DNA of 64,000 nt from Ophioderma brevispina (Eukaryota > Echinodermata > Ophiuroidea > Amphilepidida > Ophiodermatidae): the NCBI GenBank assembly GCA_023653785.1, contig JAMKCH010051447.1, positions 1 through 64,000 on the forward strand, written 5' to 3'. Shown here piece after piece: positions 1 through 10,779 of the stretch. Numbering within the stretch: position 1 is the stretch's first letter; each line of letters opens with the position of its first letter. Position numbers and translations under genes: made by a program. The notes beneath the pieces were generated by a model. It was not told the origin of the DNA. It was given only the letters and a program-made list of their open reading frames with translations, and did no database searches.

Positions 1-656
1 AGTAATGCGATTCGTGTGTTGTTGTTTATTACGTGATCTAAATTTTGCTGTTTTTATTGTGAAACGCCTAGAGGCCACTATGTGCGCACACCACTAAATA
101 AACGCTCCATTGAAATCATCGCCCACATCACATACTGTCTTATCTGACATTTTTGACTTTGTTTTAGATATTTTGCATGTGTACTGATAATGTTATGGTC
201 TATACATGCACAAAGTTACAATCTTGAAAATGACCTAATTACTGAGATATTAATTAAGATCAGTAAGCTCAAAACTGCATATCGCGATTTCACATACTGT
301 CGTATGTTTCATTTAGACGTAATTTCAATAGGCGTATTAACGCTGTTCGTAAAACAAGCTTTTTACGCTTTTCACATACAGATCTATGTGCGTCGTATCT
401 GCCTCGTGCGTGAACATGACGTGTTTCACATAGAGATCTATCTGATCGCATTGAAATATAACGGTGAAATTAGCGTCGTATGTGAAAGTACGACTTTTTT
501 GCGTTTCACATAGACACTTATGACTTTGTAGCTTTATATCAGGAATACCATTGCACTTTCAAAACTCAGCAAGGTAAAAAACTTAGACATCAGAATGTTT
601 TCTTCATAATGCAAAATTAAAAAGTAAATTGTAATGTTTAATTCCATAGTACCATC
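1..656. other. Unannotated AT-rich stretch
   Basis: No exon, RNA gene or recognisable transposon seen. The word TTCACATA recurs at about 288, 371, 424 and 504, an irregular spacing of 53 to 83 bases, which may be an old repeat. An open frame at 190-513 has no recognisable protein features and is probably chance. Confidence 0.5.
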
Positions 657-1101
657 CAGGCCCGTAGCCAGGAATTTATGTATTTATGTGTGTGGGGGGG
701 GGGGGGATGCGGATTTGCCAGAAGCGGACCTTTTGCGTACCAACAAACCAATTTTTTCGGCTCGCTGCGCTCGCCGGTTGACCCAAAATTTTTCACCGCC
801 GTCTCCAAATTCGGAAGACGGGTAGCGTGACATCAGCGCAGTGTTAAGAAAACCGTATAGTAACAACAGCAATGCGTAATACAATGGTTAACAGCTGCTT
901 AGTCATTCATGTACCATGCACCAAACCACAACCCCTTAAAACAACATAGTTTAGGCAAACCGCAAACTTTTACTTGACAACACGGACCTTCTACATGACA
1001 AAGTGGACCTTCAACATCATAAAGCGGACCTTTGTCATTTGCGTGGGGGGGGGGGGGGGGGGGTGCGTCGCACACCCCCGCACCCCCTGGCTACGGCCCT
1101 G
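657..1101 (+). mobile_element. hAT-like non-autonomous element, poly-G family, copy A
   Basis: Begins CAGGCCCGTAGCCAGG and ends CCTGGCTACGGCCCTG, an imperfect terminal inverted repeat. The flanking 8-mers GTACCATC (649-656) and GTACAAAC (1102-1109) match at 6 of 8, as expected of an aged hAT target duplication; the copy at 27629-27901 has a perfect one. Inside are G runs of 13 (694-706) and 19 (1045-1063) and repeated words containing AAAGCGGACC. No transposase is encoded. Family assignment rests on the inverted ends and 8-bp duplication. Confidence 0.75.
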
Positions 1102-1204
1102 GTACAAACATGAAATCTCCCGGTAGAATTTCAATAGCAATTTTCTCGAAAACGGCATTTCGTCAGCTAATTAAGACAGTATGTGATGTGGGCGACGAAA
1201 TACT

Positions 1205-1545
1205 CGTAAAAATAATAATATATAATAATATATTGGCTTTTATAAAGCGCCATTTCATCTAGATCACAGCGCTGTTGCCTATTATTATTACGCTGCCGTC
1301 AGGAAATCGTCACAACCATCCCGCTTCATCTAGGCCGGCAGCCGGCCAAGCGCACAATCCTATCAGCACTTAGATTGTAATATTCCCCATAACAGCTACC
1401 CGAATATCGCTTGGGTCGACGAAGCAAGTGAGGTAAAGTGCCTTGCCCAAGTGCACAACACATTGGCCACAGCGGGGCTCAAACCCACAACCTTTGGATC
1501 ATGAGTCGGCAGTCATATCCACTGGACCACATCGCTACCACATCG
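1205..1545 (-). mobile_element. tRNA-derived SINE, type 1, near full length
   Basis: Read on the minus strand, a tRNA-like head begins near 1540 with an A-box-like GTGGTCCAGTGG and a B-box-like GGTTTGAGCCC. A body follows containing TTGGGCAAGGCACTTTAC, then a tail with GGCGCTTTATAAAAGCC and an AT-rich simple end (about 1211-1240). The related copy at 50483-50735 is 5' truncated. Internal RNA polymerase III boxes would drive transcription of an active copy; this one is probably dead. Confidence 0.75.
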
Positions 1546-2161
1546 CGCCCTCTGATTTGCACCCCGCGTGATAATATTTTAAAGGCTTTTTTGATTTTTG
1601 ATATAATTCTAGTATAGATTTTAAGAGAAGGCCATATGAACAGCGCCACCACAATTTCGAGCCAACGTGCACGCCTCATAGCCGCTTTCGACCAGGGCCG
1701 GAAGTCGAAGGCCTACTTTCTACACAGAATCGAATTTCAAAATTGTGTGATAATCTCAGCGATGATCAAGCTATACTCTTTCACTTTTATTATAATACCA
1801 CCCTCACCGAAACTACCTACCATTCCCCCAAATGTGGAGTGATTTAGTGTTGTGCACCCCTATGGCCAGGTATGACCGCACCCTGGCTTTACCTGTGTCA
1901 ACGTTTTTTAGGACATGTACAGTATTGGTGGTATTTAAGTCAACACACCGTGCAATTATCATTACATATCAATAGAAAGCTTTTGATATAATGAAAACTA
2001 CAAGTTTATTTTCAAACTGCTACAGGTTTTCAAAATATTAATCCCCATAGACATAGTACCAAGTACCAACAACAACTTTCTCATCTTCATTCTCTTCTTA
2101 CATTGCAAATAATAATGTAAATAAATACAGAATACCGGTGTCATAAACTACCGTGTCCGCG
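1546..2161. other. Stretch without recognised features
   Basis: I see no exon-like or repeat-like structure here beyond ordinary AT-rich sequence. Confidence 0.4.
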
Positions 2162-2312
2162 TGACTGAGTGTCCTACCACCCATCTGTCTATTGTGTTCG
2201 CCATTGAGTGCTGTATGCATCGTTTGTTTCAGCATTGTACCCAAATGGCCTCGTACACAAGGTCACGGTTTATTCCGTACATGTTGCTATGGTAGCTAGG
2301 ACACTCTCGAAT
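2162..2312 (+). mobile_element. Short inverted-repeat element, family V, copy 1
   Basis: Ends carry GAGTGTCCTA and its inverse TAGGACACTC. The interior (for example CTATTGTGTTC, TTTGTTTCAGCA, GTACCCAA) matches the reverse strand of 20650-20930, so this is a dispersed repeat. No coding capacity and no recognised superfamily. Confidence 0.55.
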
Positions 2313-2743
2313 GAGGGACACTCAGTTTCTTTACACCAATAAATACAGAATACCGGCATCGACACGAACTAACATGACTAAGCTGTATAGTTTGTTTACA
2401 TTTTTGCACTGCAAGCACGTGATCGGAGTCCATTCGCCTACGTCATGCATAATAATAAGGGAATTGTTATTTTGGGGGCTGGTTTTGAGCGTATGGAAAA
2501 TACATAAAATCTTTGCAGTTTTTAAGCCCTGCTTTACGAAGACAGATAAAAATCGAAACTGTATTTTATTCATTTCCTGAGGTCACCAGCTATTGATATA
2601 TAATGATAATACCAAGGTGTGTGGACTTTAATAATATCAAACTCAGGCTTATATAATACTTACTGTAATCTATTCTTTGCAGCCTACTACGACTGCCCCT
2701 ACTTGGGGCTGCGACTGCCCATTTCCTCACATACAGAGTGAAT

Positions 2744-3171
2744 CAAAAAAAAATTGTGCGTGAAAAAACACAAAATTTGACCCTGACCTGTTTATTCTAC
2801 TGTAACGCAGTTGATGTTTTCATGATCTGCATTTTTTCGACTTTCAATGCTGAAAAAAATACGTAATTTAGTGAAGAAATGAAGTAGATATGAAAGATTT
2901 TCACGGCTGATCCAGAAAGGTTTGTCACCATATTCAGACAAAATAATGGAACTGAAACCCAGCTTAACTGTGTAAATCCAATGGGGTAAAAATGGATCAG
3001 CCTCGAAAATCTTTCATATCTACTTCATTTCTTCACCAAATTCCTTCATTTTTTCAGCATAGAATGTCGAAAATATGCAGATCATGAAAACATCGACTGC
3101 GTTACAGTTGAGTAAACAGGTCAGGGTCAAATTTTGTGTTTTTCATGCACAATTTTTTTTTATTCACTATG
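2744..3171. mobile_element. Fold-back Tc1/mariner-like MITE
   Basis: Two arms of about 185 bases (2744-2925 and 2989-3171) are reverse complements with few mismatches, so the element could fold into one long hairpin with a loop of about 65 bases. It begins CAGAGTGAATC and ends GATTCACT-like (ATTCACTATG). TA lies immediately outside both ends (2742-2743, 3172-3173), as for Tc1/mariner insertion. No transposase. Confidence 0.8.
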
Positions 3172-3173
3172 TA

Positions 3174-4012
3174 CATATATATGTTAAACTCTACTTTACT
3201 CGTACAGTTCCTTAGAATGGAAAAGAATGCATCCTTGCTTCTTGTACCTCAACATTGCCATAGCTGAGTTGCCAGAGCTTCTAGATTCTTAGCAAATGAG
3301 ATAGGGAAGCAGTAGATTATGGACTCCCATGAAAATCGGCTGACAATATGGTTTTCTTTTATCCACAACTTCCCAATGATGTTCACCTTGTCACAGTCAG
3401 TCTTCTCAAATCTCCAAGACATCTCAGTCTAAGAGATCCTTAAACTTGGTGTCCACATATGGTCTCATCCCCTTGTCACTGAGGTCTTTGAAGATCTCAT
3501 GGTCAAGAAATTACTTGGATGTCTTGTGGATGAAGGTTATCTCTTTTCCATCTAAGCATAGATGGGTATCAAAAGGTGTATTGACTTCCGCTCTGACGGA
3601 CAGTACACTGCAATATACACTGAAAACTATGTCCATAAAGTGCATGTTTTGGTGAAGGAGTTTTGCGTCTTTCTGGCGTTCTATCTCAGTCATTTTTACA
3701 CGATTGCTTACAAGCGACATGTTACATGAACGAGCAAGGCCGTGGCAAATTATCGGACGATTGGCAAAATACTGATTGAAATACATGCTGAGATACTTTT
3801 TTGTGGCAACTGTACATGTGATAAAGTTTAAGCATGTTGTAAATCATTTTTACCAATTTGCATGAAAACTACAACGCCTTTGAAACACATAAAACACCAC
3901 TACACAAGCTTTAAACTTACCGTGCTCGCCCACATACCCTAAGATCGACGGCACTTGTCCTGTGCTACTCATGTGCAGAGTAGGCTTACCCTGTATGGGA
4001 AAGAACAACCAT
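3174..4012. other. Stretch without recognised genes
   Basis: No host exon found. At 3785-3815 the string GAGATACTTTTTTGTGGCAACTGTACATG resembles, in shorter matching blocks, sequence near 13597-13630, so an old DNA-transposon fragment is likely. An open frame on the minus strand at 3511-3786 is not recognised. Confidence 0.35.
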
Positions 4013-4600
4013 GCTAAGAAGCTTGATTCAGCATTAAATGCCTCCTGCTGGCTTATCACAGGATGCCTCCGTCCAACATCAACAGAAAACTTATACAGGA
4101 ATTGCTCCACCAGACACCCGTCGTAACGTAGCGAGCATGCAAGAGCGTAGCTGCCGAGTATCTAATGCGAAGCACCCTATGTCTGGACAGATACCTGCTG
4201 CCAACCACCTCAAATCCAGAGAGAGTTTCTTAAGCAAAGTCCAACCTCTTGAAACAGTCTCTAAGGAGCTTAAGAGAGTCGCCTTGTGGAAAGAAAGACT
4301 TGCCATCAACCAAGTAACATCTATTGGAATTGAACCTTGTGAGCATCTCCCACCTGGAGCTGACTCCTCATGGGCTGAATGGCGATGCCTCAACAGATTG
4401 AGAACCAGATCTGGCCGATCTCTAAGGATTCCTTGCAGAAGTGGGGCTACCTGGAAGCAGATCAGGACACTACCTGTGGTTGTGGAACAGCACCACAGAC
4501 AATGGAACATCTCTTGGTCTGCCCACTGCTGGAGCAAAAATGCACAGACAAGGACCTTGCGGAATTCAGTGAAGCAGCCAGACGTTGTTACACCAAATTA
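4013..4600 (+). pseudogene. LINE ORF2 C-terminal remnant (jockey-like)
   Basis: Conceptual translation across frameshifts gives LDSALNASCWLITGCLRPT, then GIAPPDTRRNVAS, then a stretch ending WAEWRCLNRLRTRSGR. A frame change leads into KWGYLEADQDTTCGCG...QTMEHLLVCPLLEQ. This CxCG...HLLxCP pattern after WxxLNRLRT is typical of the C-terminal end of non-LTR retrotransposon polymerase proteins. Related fragments lie at 44432-44690 and 48225-48725. It is 5' truncated and cannot produce protein. Confidence 0.8.
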
Positions 4601-4847
4601 TTTGCTCAGAGGTGTCATCATTACGTACCGAAAAACATCGGAGTAAGTAACTCAAAACGCGACCTCAATTTACTTTGACAATACTTACTTAGTAGCATAT
4701 TTCCAAAGGTGGGCCAAATTACAAACTTCATTAGAATTTATTTGAAATTAAACAACAAGAAAACAAAGTGCTAATATTAGAACAAACATAATTACAGCAT
4801 ATCCAAATGTTAATTTTATTTTATTTTAACACTTAGTTCCCGGGGGT

Positions 4848-4883
<36 letters not shown>
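4848..4883 (+). repeat. Uninterrupted run of 36 G
   Basis: The sequence shows 36 consecutive G, preceded by CCCGGGGGT. Such a run can form G-quadruplex structures and is hard to sequence, so its true length is uncertain. It sits between two LINE remnants and is not obviously part of the poly-G hAT-like family. Confidence 0.9.
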
Positions 4884-4884
<1 letters not shown>

Positions 4885-4924
4885 GGACGTGGGACCCAAC
4901 ATTTGATTTTGTTTGCGATTTCGC

Positions 4925-5265
4925 GGTTACGAGCATAACCAAGACAAAAGTGGACCAGAAATACCAACAGCAAAAAGTTTTTGAAGAAGCAGCCTGTGGG
5001 GAACTTTATCAAAGGCTTTTGTCAGATCAAAATGGCAACTGCCACATCTTTGCGTGCTTCGAGGGCATTGTGCCAGTCTGAGAAGGCCGTGAGGAGAGCA
5101 TCTGTGGTTGAAGAGTTTGGGAGAAAACCAAATTGTCTTTCGGTTAGCAAATTATTTTCTTAAAGGTGCGAGAGAATGTGTTTATGAATGATTTTTTCAG
5201 GATTTTGGAGATGATTGGTTGGAGAGAGATGGGACGGTAGTTATTTGTGGAATTCTTGTCTCTAG
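4925..5265 (-). pseudogene. LINE reverse transcriptase fragment
   Basis: Minus-strand translation gives NYRPISLQPIISK, then QFGFLPNSSTTDALLTAFSD and, after a frame change, KAFDKVPHRLLLKKL. These are the NYRPISL, FGF..S.STTDAL and aspartate-bearing FDxVPH blocks of non-LTR reverse transcriptases. Only the finger/palm portion is present. The fragment is broken by frameshifts and has no endonuclease. Confidence 0.8.
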
Positions 5266-5369
5266 ATTTGTAATACTTATATCAAAAAGTGTTATTTGAT
5301 ATAATACTTATATCAAATAACCCTTTATATGCTGATAGTATCATTTTTAATTTTGTCATGACCATGCTC

Positions 5370-5714
5370 TTAAAGGCACTATCAGAGATTTGCTAAATCA
5401 GAAAATCGAAAATTGCATATCTGTAACAAGTACAAGTATCCTAACATACTCTGCAAATGATAAGACCAGAAGCAACCTAATAAGGACAAAATCGGATATT
5501 TTAGTCATTACTGTCCGTACAGACACTTACTATAACGTAATTGAATGGAGATTCATATCTTAGAACACTGCCGTTTTCTCCCTTTCCTGACAATTCTTCA
5601 GTTGGAAAATGTAATTTCTTATAATTTCTACAGACTTATTCTTCACTTTTAAGCTATTCCTGCATATTTCAAATATTTTTACTCTTTCGGGAGAAACACT
5701 GATAGTGTCTTTAA
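5370..5714. mobile_element. TTAA-flanked MITE (type a)
   Basis: TTAA at 5370-5373 and 5711-5714 bracket inverted ends reading AGGCACTATCAGAGATTT and, reversed, AGACACTATCAGTGTTT. Duplicated TTAA is the hallmark of piggyBac-superfamily insertion. No coding capacity. Five or more other elements in this window share the TTAAAG-plus-inverted-repeat layout. Confidence 0.7.
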
Positions 5715-6478
5715 CTGTCACAGTGTAAGTCTATGGGAAAGACCAAAGTGAACTTGAACTTTCTGAGAAAAATACAAGATGGTATAAATTTGGCTATATT
5801 GTGCTAAAATTATTTGAATTGGTTAGTCTAGAGTAGAATTTTTTGGTTCAAAATCTTATATCGGAGTTTCTAAGGATGAAAATATGCGAATCACTTTTTG
5901 GGGGGAGAGTGTCAATTTCAAGTTCGGATTTTCATTTTTATTAATATGGTTCTTACGTGACCCCAATTTACTTGCGTTAGTTTCGTGATCAAACTCCCAT
6001 GGGAAAGTGGTTATGTGGGTTGCTCCCTAGGACCCCCCCGGCACTAAAGGATTTTTTTAGCTTGGGCACTTACTGTTAACATGTCTTAATGTTTTGACCA
6101 AAGACAAATAAAAAACAAACATATTCTGTGTTTTCAAGACATGAAGTAAGGAATCACAAATACAACCCATGATTATGTCATTTGGGCGGTTGGTAATAAC
6201 TCACTTCAACTCTGTGTATCCCAACAAGTTAATATCGGATTTACCTAAAATTGTCACAAAGTATGGTAAGCAAAATACCTTTTCTAGCTAATGGAATTTT
6301 TTCGTGATTGTTATTCTTTCTCAGTTTTTTGCTTTCTTGCCACACAGTACAACAAATAGAACATATTTCAATGCACTTAATTTCGTCACTTTAAAGAAAT
6401 GACATGGCATTACATATCGTATATACATTTTTAATGATACTCTTCAACTGAAATGTATTTTTTGCACGGAATCCACAG
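5715..6478. other. svep1: Intron remainder before the HYR exon
   Basis: AT-rich, with no other exon or recognised repeat. It ends in a plausible 3' splice site, ATCCACAG, at 6471-6478. Confidence 0.5.
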
Positions 6479-6718
6479 ACACTCAGCCTCCAGTTATAGA
6501 TCGTTGTCGGTCACCGGGCATCACCTTGACCGCCGACCTTGCAACAAAAGTTGAATGGGAGGTACCTCAGTTTTCAGATAACTCTGGTAAACCAGTCACT
6601 GTGTTTAAGTCCCATGAGTCTGGGATGGTTATGCCTCTTGGTGTAACGGAAGTGGAATACCTAGCTATGGACAATGCTGGAAACAGGAAGATATGCCGCA
6701 TCTATATCACTGTGCAGC
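6479..6718 (+). CDS. svep1: SVEP1-like exon: HYR domain
   Basis: One 240-base exon with phase 1 at both ends, between acceptor CCACAG and donor GTAAGT. Translation starts (N/D)TQPPVIDRC, continues through VEWEVPQFSDNSGKPVTV and VEYLAMDNAGN, and ends KICRIYITVQ. This is a hyalin repeat (HYR), an immunoglobulin-like fold found in extracellular adhesion proteins. The hallmarks are the TPP-like start, W-x-x-P-x-F-x-D-N-S-G, the Y-x-A-x-D-x-A-G-N block and the paired cysteines. In SVEP1 HYR domains sit just ahead of a sushi-like segment and the cysteine-rich modules, as here. It is the most 5' exon I can support; the VWA part must lie upstream of the window. Confidence 0.9.
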
Positions 6719-7113
6719 GTAAGTTATTTTATCATCACTTATCATCATTTAGCGATGCAATGGTTATCATTCAATGCAAAAGAGTTAACACATCCCAATA
6801 CAATAGTCGCCATTTAGCAATGTAATAATCGGCATTAAGCAATTCAGTAGCCATCAAATAGCAATTCAATAATCTTGAACATATTGAAGCATTCAGCATT
6901 CCGTGGACAGCTGGATAAATGGGTTCTTTCGGCAAAACAGGCATAATAATGGTTAGGAATGATGAATTTTGGTGGTTCTTTTTTTCTAATGATCGGAAGA
7001 ACATGCTTGTTTTGAATATGTGAAACTGTTTTATCAGGCTCAATTAGTTTTTTGATAAAAAAATAATCAATCACGGTCCTATTCTTTTTGACTCACACTG
7101 TAGTTTATTCAGC
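6719..7113. other. svep1: Intron start after the HYR exon
   Basis: Low-complexity AT-rich sequence with loose repetition of ATTTAGCAAT-like words (6750-6870). Nothing else recognised. Confidence 0.4.
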
Positions 7114-7190
7114 TAAAGGTGAGTGTTCCGATCGGGCTCTTATATCAAGTAGAGAACACAATAGACATAAACCGGAACAAGTACCTTTAA
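7114..7190. mobile_element. Internally deleted TTAA element (family T)
   Basis: Only 77 bases remain: an end reading AAAGGTGAGTGTTCCGATC and an end reading CCGGAACAAGTACCTTTAA, with TATCAAGTAGAGAACACAAT between. The same parts frame the full 344-base copy at 41068-41411, so this looks like an internal deletion derivative. Confidence 0.65.
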
Positions 7191-7199
7191 AATAACAAC

Positions 7200-7324
7200 A
7201 CTTACAACGTAAGCTTTTCAACAAGCGCCATGACAAAGCGGACCTTCAACATGATAAAGCGGACCTTGTCATTTGGGGGGGGGGGGGTGCGTCGCACCCC
7301 CCGCACACCCTGGCTACGGCCCTG
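7200..7324 (+). mobile_element. hAT-like poly-G element, 3' end only
   Basis: Contains AAAGCGGACC words, a run of G, GTGCGTCGCACCCC, and the terminal CCTGGCTACGGCCCTG. It corresponds to the right end of the 657-1101 element. The left end is missing, and the adjoining 7325 onward is a Penelope-like remnant. Confidence 0.7.
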
Positions 7325-8115
7325 TCAGTACCTGAACTTCCAATCGCAGCACCCTTTACACCAAAAGCTTGGGGTCATCAGAACGCTCATGGATAGAATG
7401 GAGAATGTAGTTTCGGAGGAGGAGATAAAAAAGAAGAGGAAGTCAAAACCAGGAATGCGTTGATTGAATGCGGATACCCTAAATGGTTAATGGATAAGGT
7501 CAAACAACAAATGAAATGTAAACAACCTAAGAAAAGTGGCAAGAACAAAGTATCGGATACACCATCAAAGGGCAGGTTGTAATTCCTTATGTCGAAGAAT
7601 TGGCTGAACAAATACAAAGGATTTTTAAGAAATATGGCATCTCTACCGCCATGCGTCCCCAACACTTTAAATAGCCTCCTCGTCCATCTTAAAGATAAAA
7701 GGGACATTACCCAAACCAGCGGCATTCCTACACTGGGGAAACCGGCCGTCAGTTTGGAGTGAGACTTTTGAAAACCAAAAAGACACTGAGAAAGTAATTG
7801 ATCGTTAATATACGCGAAAGAAATGAATCTACAATAGAAATCCATAAATCAGCCATTACGGACCATTTAGCACAAGAAAACCATGTTATCGACTGGGACG
7901 GAGCAACAATTCTCGACAGAGACTCTAATTCTTTCTCGCGCAAAATAAGAGAAGCAATTCAAATCAGAAAGAGGGGATCCAATGCAATCAATCGCGACGA
8001 TGGCGCTGTTTCTCTCGATCACTTATACACAACACTTCTACGAAAAAAGATAACATCACCTAGAAACGACAACAACAAGTTTCCAGGAAGTAGAAGTGGA
8101 TCGCATCACTTGTGA
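7325..8115 (+). pseudogene. Penelope-like retroelement remnant with GIY-YIG endonuclease
   Basis: Across several frames: YLNFQSQHPLHQKLGVIRTL, then ALIECGYPKWLMDKVKQQ, VVIPY-like VIPYVEELAEQIQRIFKKYG, YTGETGRQFGVRLL, and an intact stretch 7798-8115. That stretch has KSAITDHLAQENHVIDWDGA, ILDRDSNSFSRKIREAI and INRDDGAVSLDH. HPLHQKLG is the end of a Penelope-type reverse transcriptase. The (Y)TGETGR, DH...NHxIDW and R..KEAI-like blocks are those of its GIY-YIG endonuclease. It is 5' truncated and frameshifted, so not functional. Confidence 0.8.
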
Positions 8116-8236
8116 TCAAGCCATGAGTGAAATTTTCTTGGATTTGTCAAACAAAATGATACCAAATATTACGTAACCGGCCCAGATACCTAGTCCTTTA
8201 TTGAATTTGAATGGACGTCGTCAGCCGGGCCAAATG

Positions 8237-9093
8237 ACCTGGCAGGATAAGCAGAGAGAAGCGCCCTCAATAGTTGTAACTAGGCTGAAGAATTGTCATT
8301 TTGCGATATTGCGTGTACATAAGACTCGGTTTTCATGAGGTATTCATTCTTTCCTCTAAAAATTGCCATAACAAGCTAAAAACATGAAAAAAAAAATCCA
8401 AAAAGGAAGGGGTTTGAGTTCTAAGTAGCAAACCCACAACTATAATTCATACTACTTCCAAATCTCACTTGAGATTTATATTCATGATATTATGCAACAG
8501 GTCTTTCATTGATGATCAGAGTTACTATTACAAGAGTGGTCATTTGGCTGTGGTTCAGAGCTCAGGGAAAATCTGTTGGACTATTACATAATACTAATTC
8601 TTGTGCAAAGTTTTGTTCATGAATAACAATGCAAGTGAGTTCTGGTATACAGTGTACTTTGTTCTGGTAGAGTAAGCACAAAGCTATTATGCTTTGGAAA
8701 ATATTGAGGTTAAACATGAATGATTGAATGTTTATACTCTTCTTTTCTATTTTATGCACCATCGATGGATAAATTGTTTAAAATGACCCCTCCCCCCAAG
8801 AACGGGAAAGCCGCTTACAGGGTAGATAGATATTATCAATACACATCAGCATAATAAGTCTCTTTCCAGTTGGGGGGGGGGGAGGGGTTGTAAAATAAAA
8901 ATTCGATTTCCCATTGAAGTCTACACTTAAAATTCCTCTAAAAGTGCAATTTTCTTCAAAATTTGAACATTTCGTGTTTTTCAAAGTTCGGATCAGAAAA
9001 CTTCACATTTAAAGTTATATGATTTGTGAAAATGGGTACCAGATAACGCAATGTCAAAAACTGAGGGCGCTTCTTTCTGCTGATCCTGCCAGG
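8237..9093. mobile_element. Element bounded by a 33-base inverted repeat
   Basis: ACCTGGCAGGATAAGCAGAG (8237) continuing to AGAAGCGCCCTCA (8269) is repeated inverted at 9062-9093 with two or three mismatches. The 857-base span has no recognised coding sequence; it includes AT-rich DNA and a G-rich tract at 8871-8885. Superfamily unknown; no clear target duplication. Confidence 0.5.
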
Positions 9094-9199
9094 TCCTTTT
9101 TCAATAATTAGTCATACATATTACATGAAATTATTCGAGGAGATCTTTTCTATATAATAACTAATCAGAATTCCAATAAGCTTGTTGTTTTCTACGTAG

Positions 9200-9384
9200 A
9201 AAGTCCATGCACCATACCAGAGGGACCTGCTAGTGGCAGTGTGTCCTGCAGTACATCAGACAATGGCATAGATCATGGAGCTGTGATAAGGTGCTTTGTT
9301 TTGCCGACGGACTACTCCCTTTTCACGGTGACAAAACAATGGCGTGTGGACTCCTCGGCAACACTTGCCATGGCGATTGGTCAG
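9200..9384 (+). CDS. svep1: SVEP1-like exon: sushi-like segment
   Basis: After acceptor CTACGTAG the phase-1 frame reads SPCTIPEGPASGSVSC, then GAVIRCFV and TKQWRVD. The C-x-x-P-x-x-P-x-x-G-x-x-x-C start is that of a complement control (sushi) module, and SVEP1 carries a diverged sushi directly after its HYR domains. The usual third cysteine before the tryptophan is not seen. The 3' end is uncertain: I chose the donor GTGGTG after TCAG at 9384 (phase 0), but the frame stays open to 9450 and another donor is possible. The fourth cysteine should be on a later exon. Confidence 0.6.
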
Positions 9385-10659
9385 GTGGTGATTGATGAAT
9401 CCCGCCAGAATGGGACAAGTTCCACGTTTTCACTGGACACTGCAATTTAAACAAACCGGCCTGTGGTTAACTGTCTTTCAATAACAAAAATAATGGATCC
9501 TTTTATGCTAACGTGCTGTTGCATTTTTAGATACTGCCGTTTTTACTTGGACAAATGAAACTCGAGTGTTTTCAAAATTTGGACACAAATGGATTGTAAC
9601 CAGCAAGATCACCAATTGTAAAACAAATTATTTTTAATTTTTTTAATTTTTTTATTTTTTTAGGGGGTTTGTTTTTTTAAATCTTAAATAATGAAATTAA
9701 TTCAAACGTTCACACCGTAATAACAGATTTGATGGGGTTCAGAGGCATGACAATTTATCACGAAGTGTAGCCTTTCATCAAGGCGCTGCGCTTTATTTTT
9801 AGTTTGCTACATCCCGTCAAGGATGTGCTATAGCGCCCTCTAGTGTATCACCTTTCCACATATATTTTGTTGTTTGGGTCGCTTTATTTTCCGGGATAAA
9901 TCTTAGCTAATATCCGTAACAATTCTGGGAACTGATTAGGCAATGCAAATGACAACACGTACGGCACCTGGCGTATGCCGTGCAGTCATATTACAAATGT
10001 GATACTTCGTCCGGTGGCATTGTTTTGTGTTACTTTCGGGCATTTATATTTGTGGGTGAAAGAATGGGTTCGGTTGACAGATTATATTGGCATTAGCATT
10101 TTTTTAATTAATAGTACACCCGTATTGCGGACGACATAAAATAATACTTTGATTGAAACATAATGCTTGTACAGAACTCTCCCTATTTGCCCAGAGACGG
10201 CATGCTCCGGTCTGCCGAGGGCTTCGCCCTCGACTAATCGCTTTCGGCGATCCCCTCACGTTTGTGGCCAAATGTGGAGGGTTTTGACAAGGAACTACAC
10301 AAAGTGAGGAATAGGGAATCAAATACAGATAATATGCATCAGGAGAACCAATTTATGAATCGTTAGCTCACTCTAGGCAGTAGAATGTCCAGCTCAAGTT
10401 GAGTATTCAAATGCTACACCTCAATCAGATGCACCTAAAACTGTTCTACCTTATTCCATATCAAATACTTGTGTTGTGTGAGAGATTCTATCGTGTCAAA
10501 AAAGTAAACCCGACTTGCAAAGAGCCTCATTGATGATAATTGCTGGCATTTAAATGTATTCCTATAATTGCATTAGCTTTAGGATAGGCTACCTGAATGA
10601 TCGTTCTATTTTGGCACCACATCATAGTCCATATGTCCCTCGATCTCTGTTTTCAACAG
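9385..10659. other. svep1: Intron without recognised exon
   Basis: AT-rich; T-rich tract at 9630-9680. The only notable structures are the twin hairpins listed at 10216-10251. Confidence 0.4.
10216..10251. other. Twin GC hairpins with UUC/UUU-type loops
   Basis: CGAGGGCTTCGCCCTCG (10216-10232) is a seven-pair stem with a three-base loop. ATCGCTTTCGGCGAT (10237-10251) is a second stem five bases downstream. They stand out in AT-rich surroundings and are probably part of a dispersed repeat. Confidence 0.5.
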
Positions 10660-10779
10660 AACAGAATGGCAGCTACACTGGTGTCAAGGCCCTACGTTTG
10701 TCTTGGATACTGCTCCAGTGCAACAGGAATTGTATCATCGTTTTGTGACCATCACCTGACACAGAGCTCAGACAGCAAG
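10660..10779 (+). CDS. Weak candidate exon of the same gene
   Basis: A 120-base open stretch lies between a good acceptor (CTCTGTTTTCAACAG) and a usable donor (AGCAAG then GTAATT). One frame reads through as 40 codons, including TGIVSSFCDHHLT. It lies where SVEP1 proteins have a poorly conserved linker between sushi and the cysteine-rich modules. No domain can be recognised and all the support comes from splice-site context, so chance is quite possible. Confidence 0.2.

Noticed and set aside
4038..4646. 202-codon open frame as a host gene
   Set aside because: Its first half is LINE C-terminal sequence and the second half is the wrong frame of the same LINE after a shift.
7387..7845. 152-codon open frame on the minus strand
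   Set aside because: It is the antisense of the Penelope-like remnant, whose plus-strand motifs are clear.
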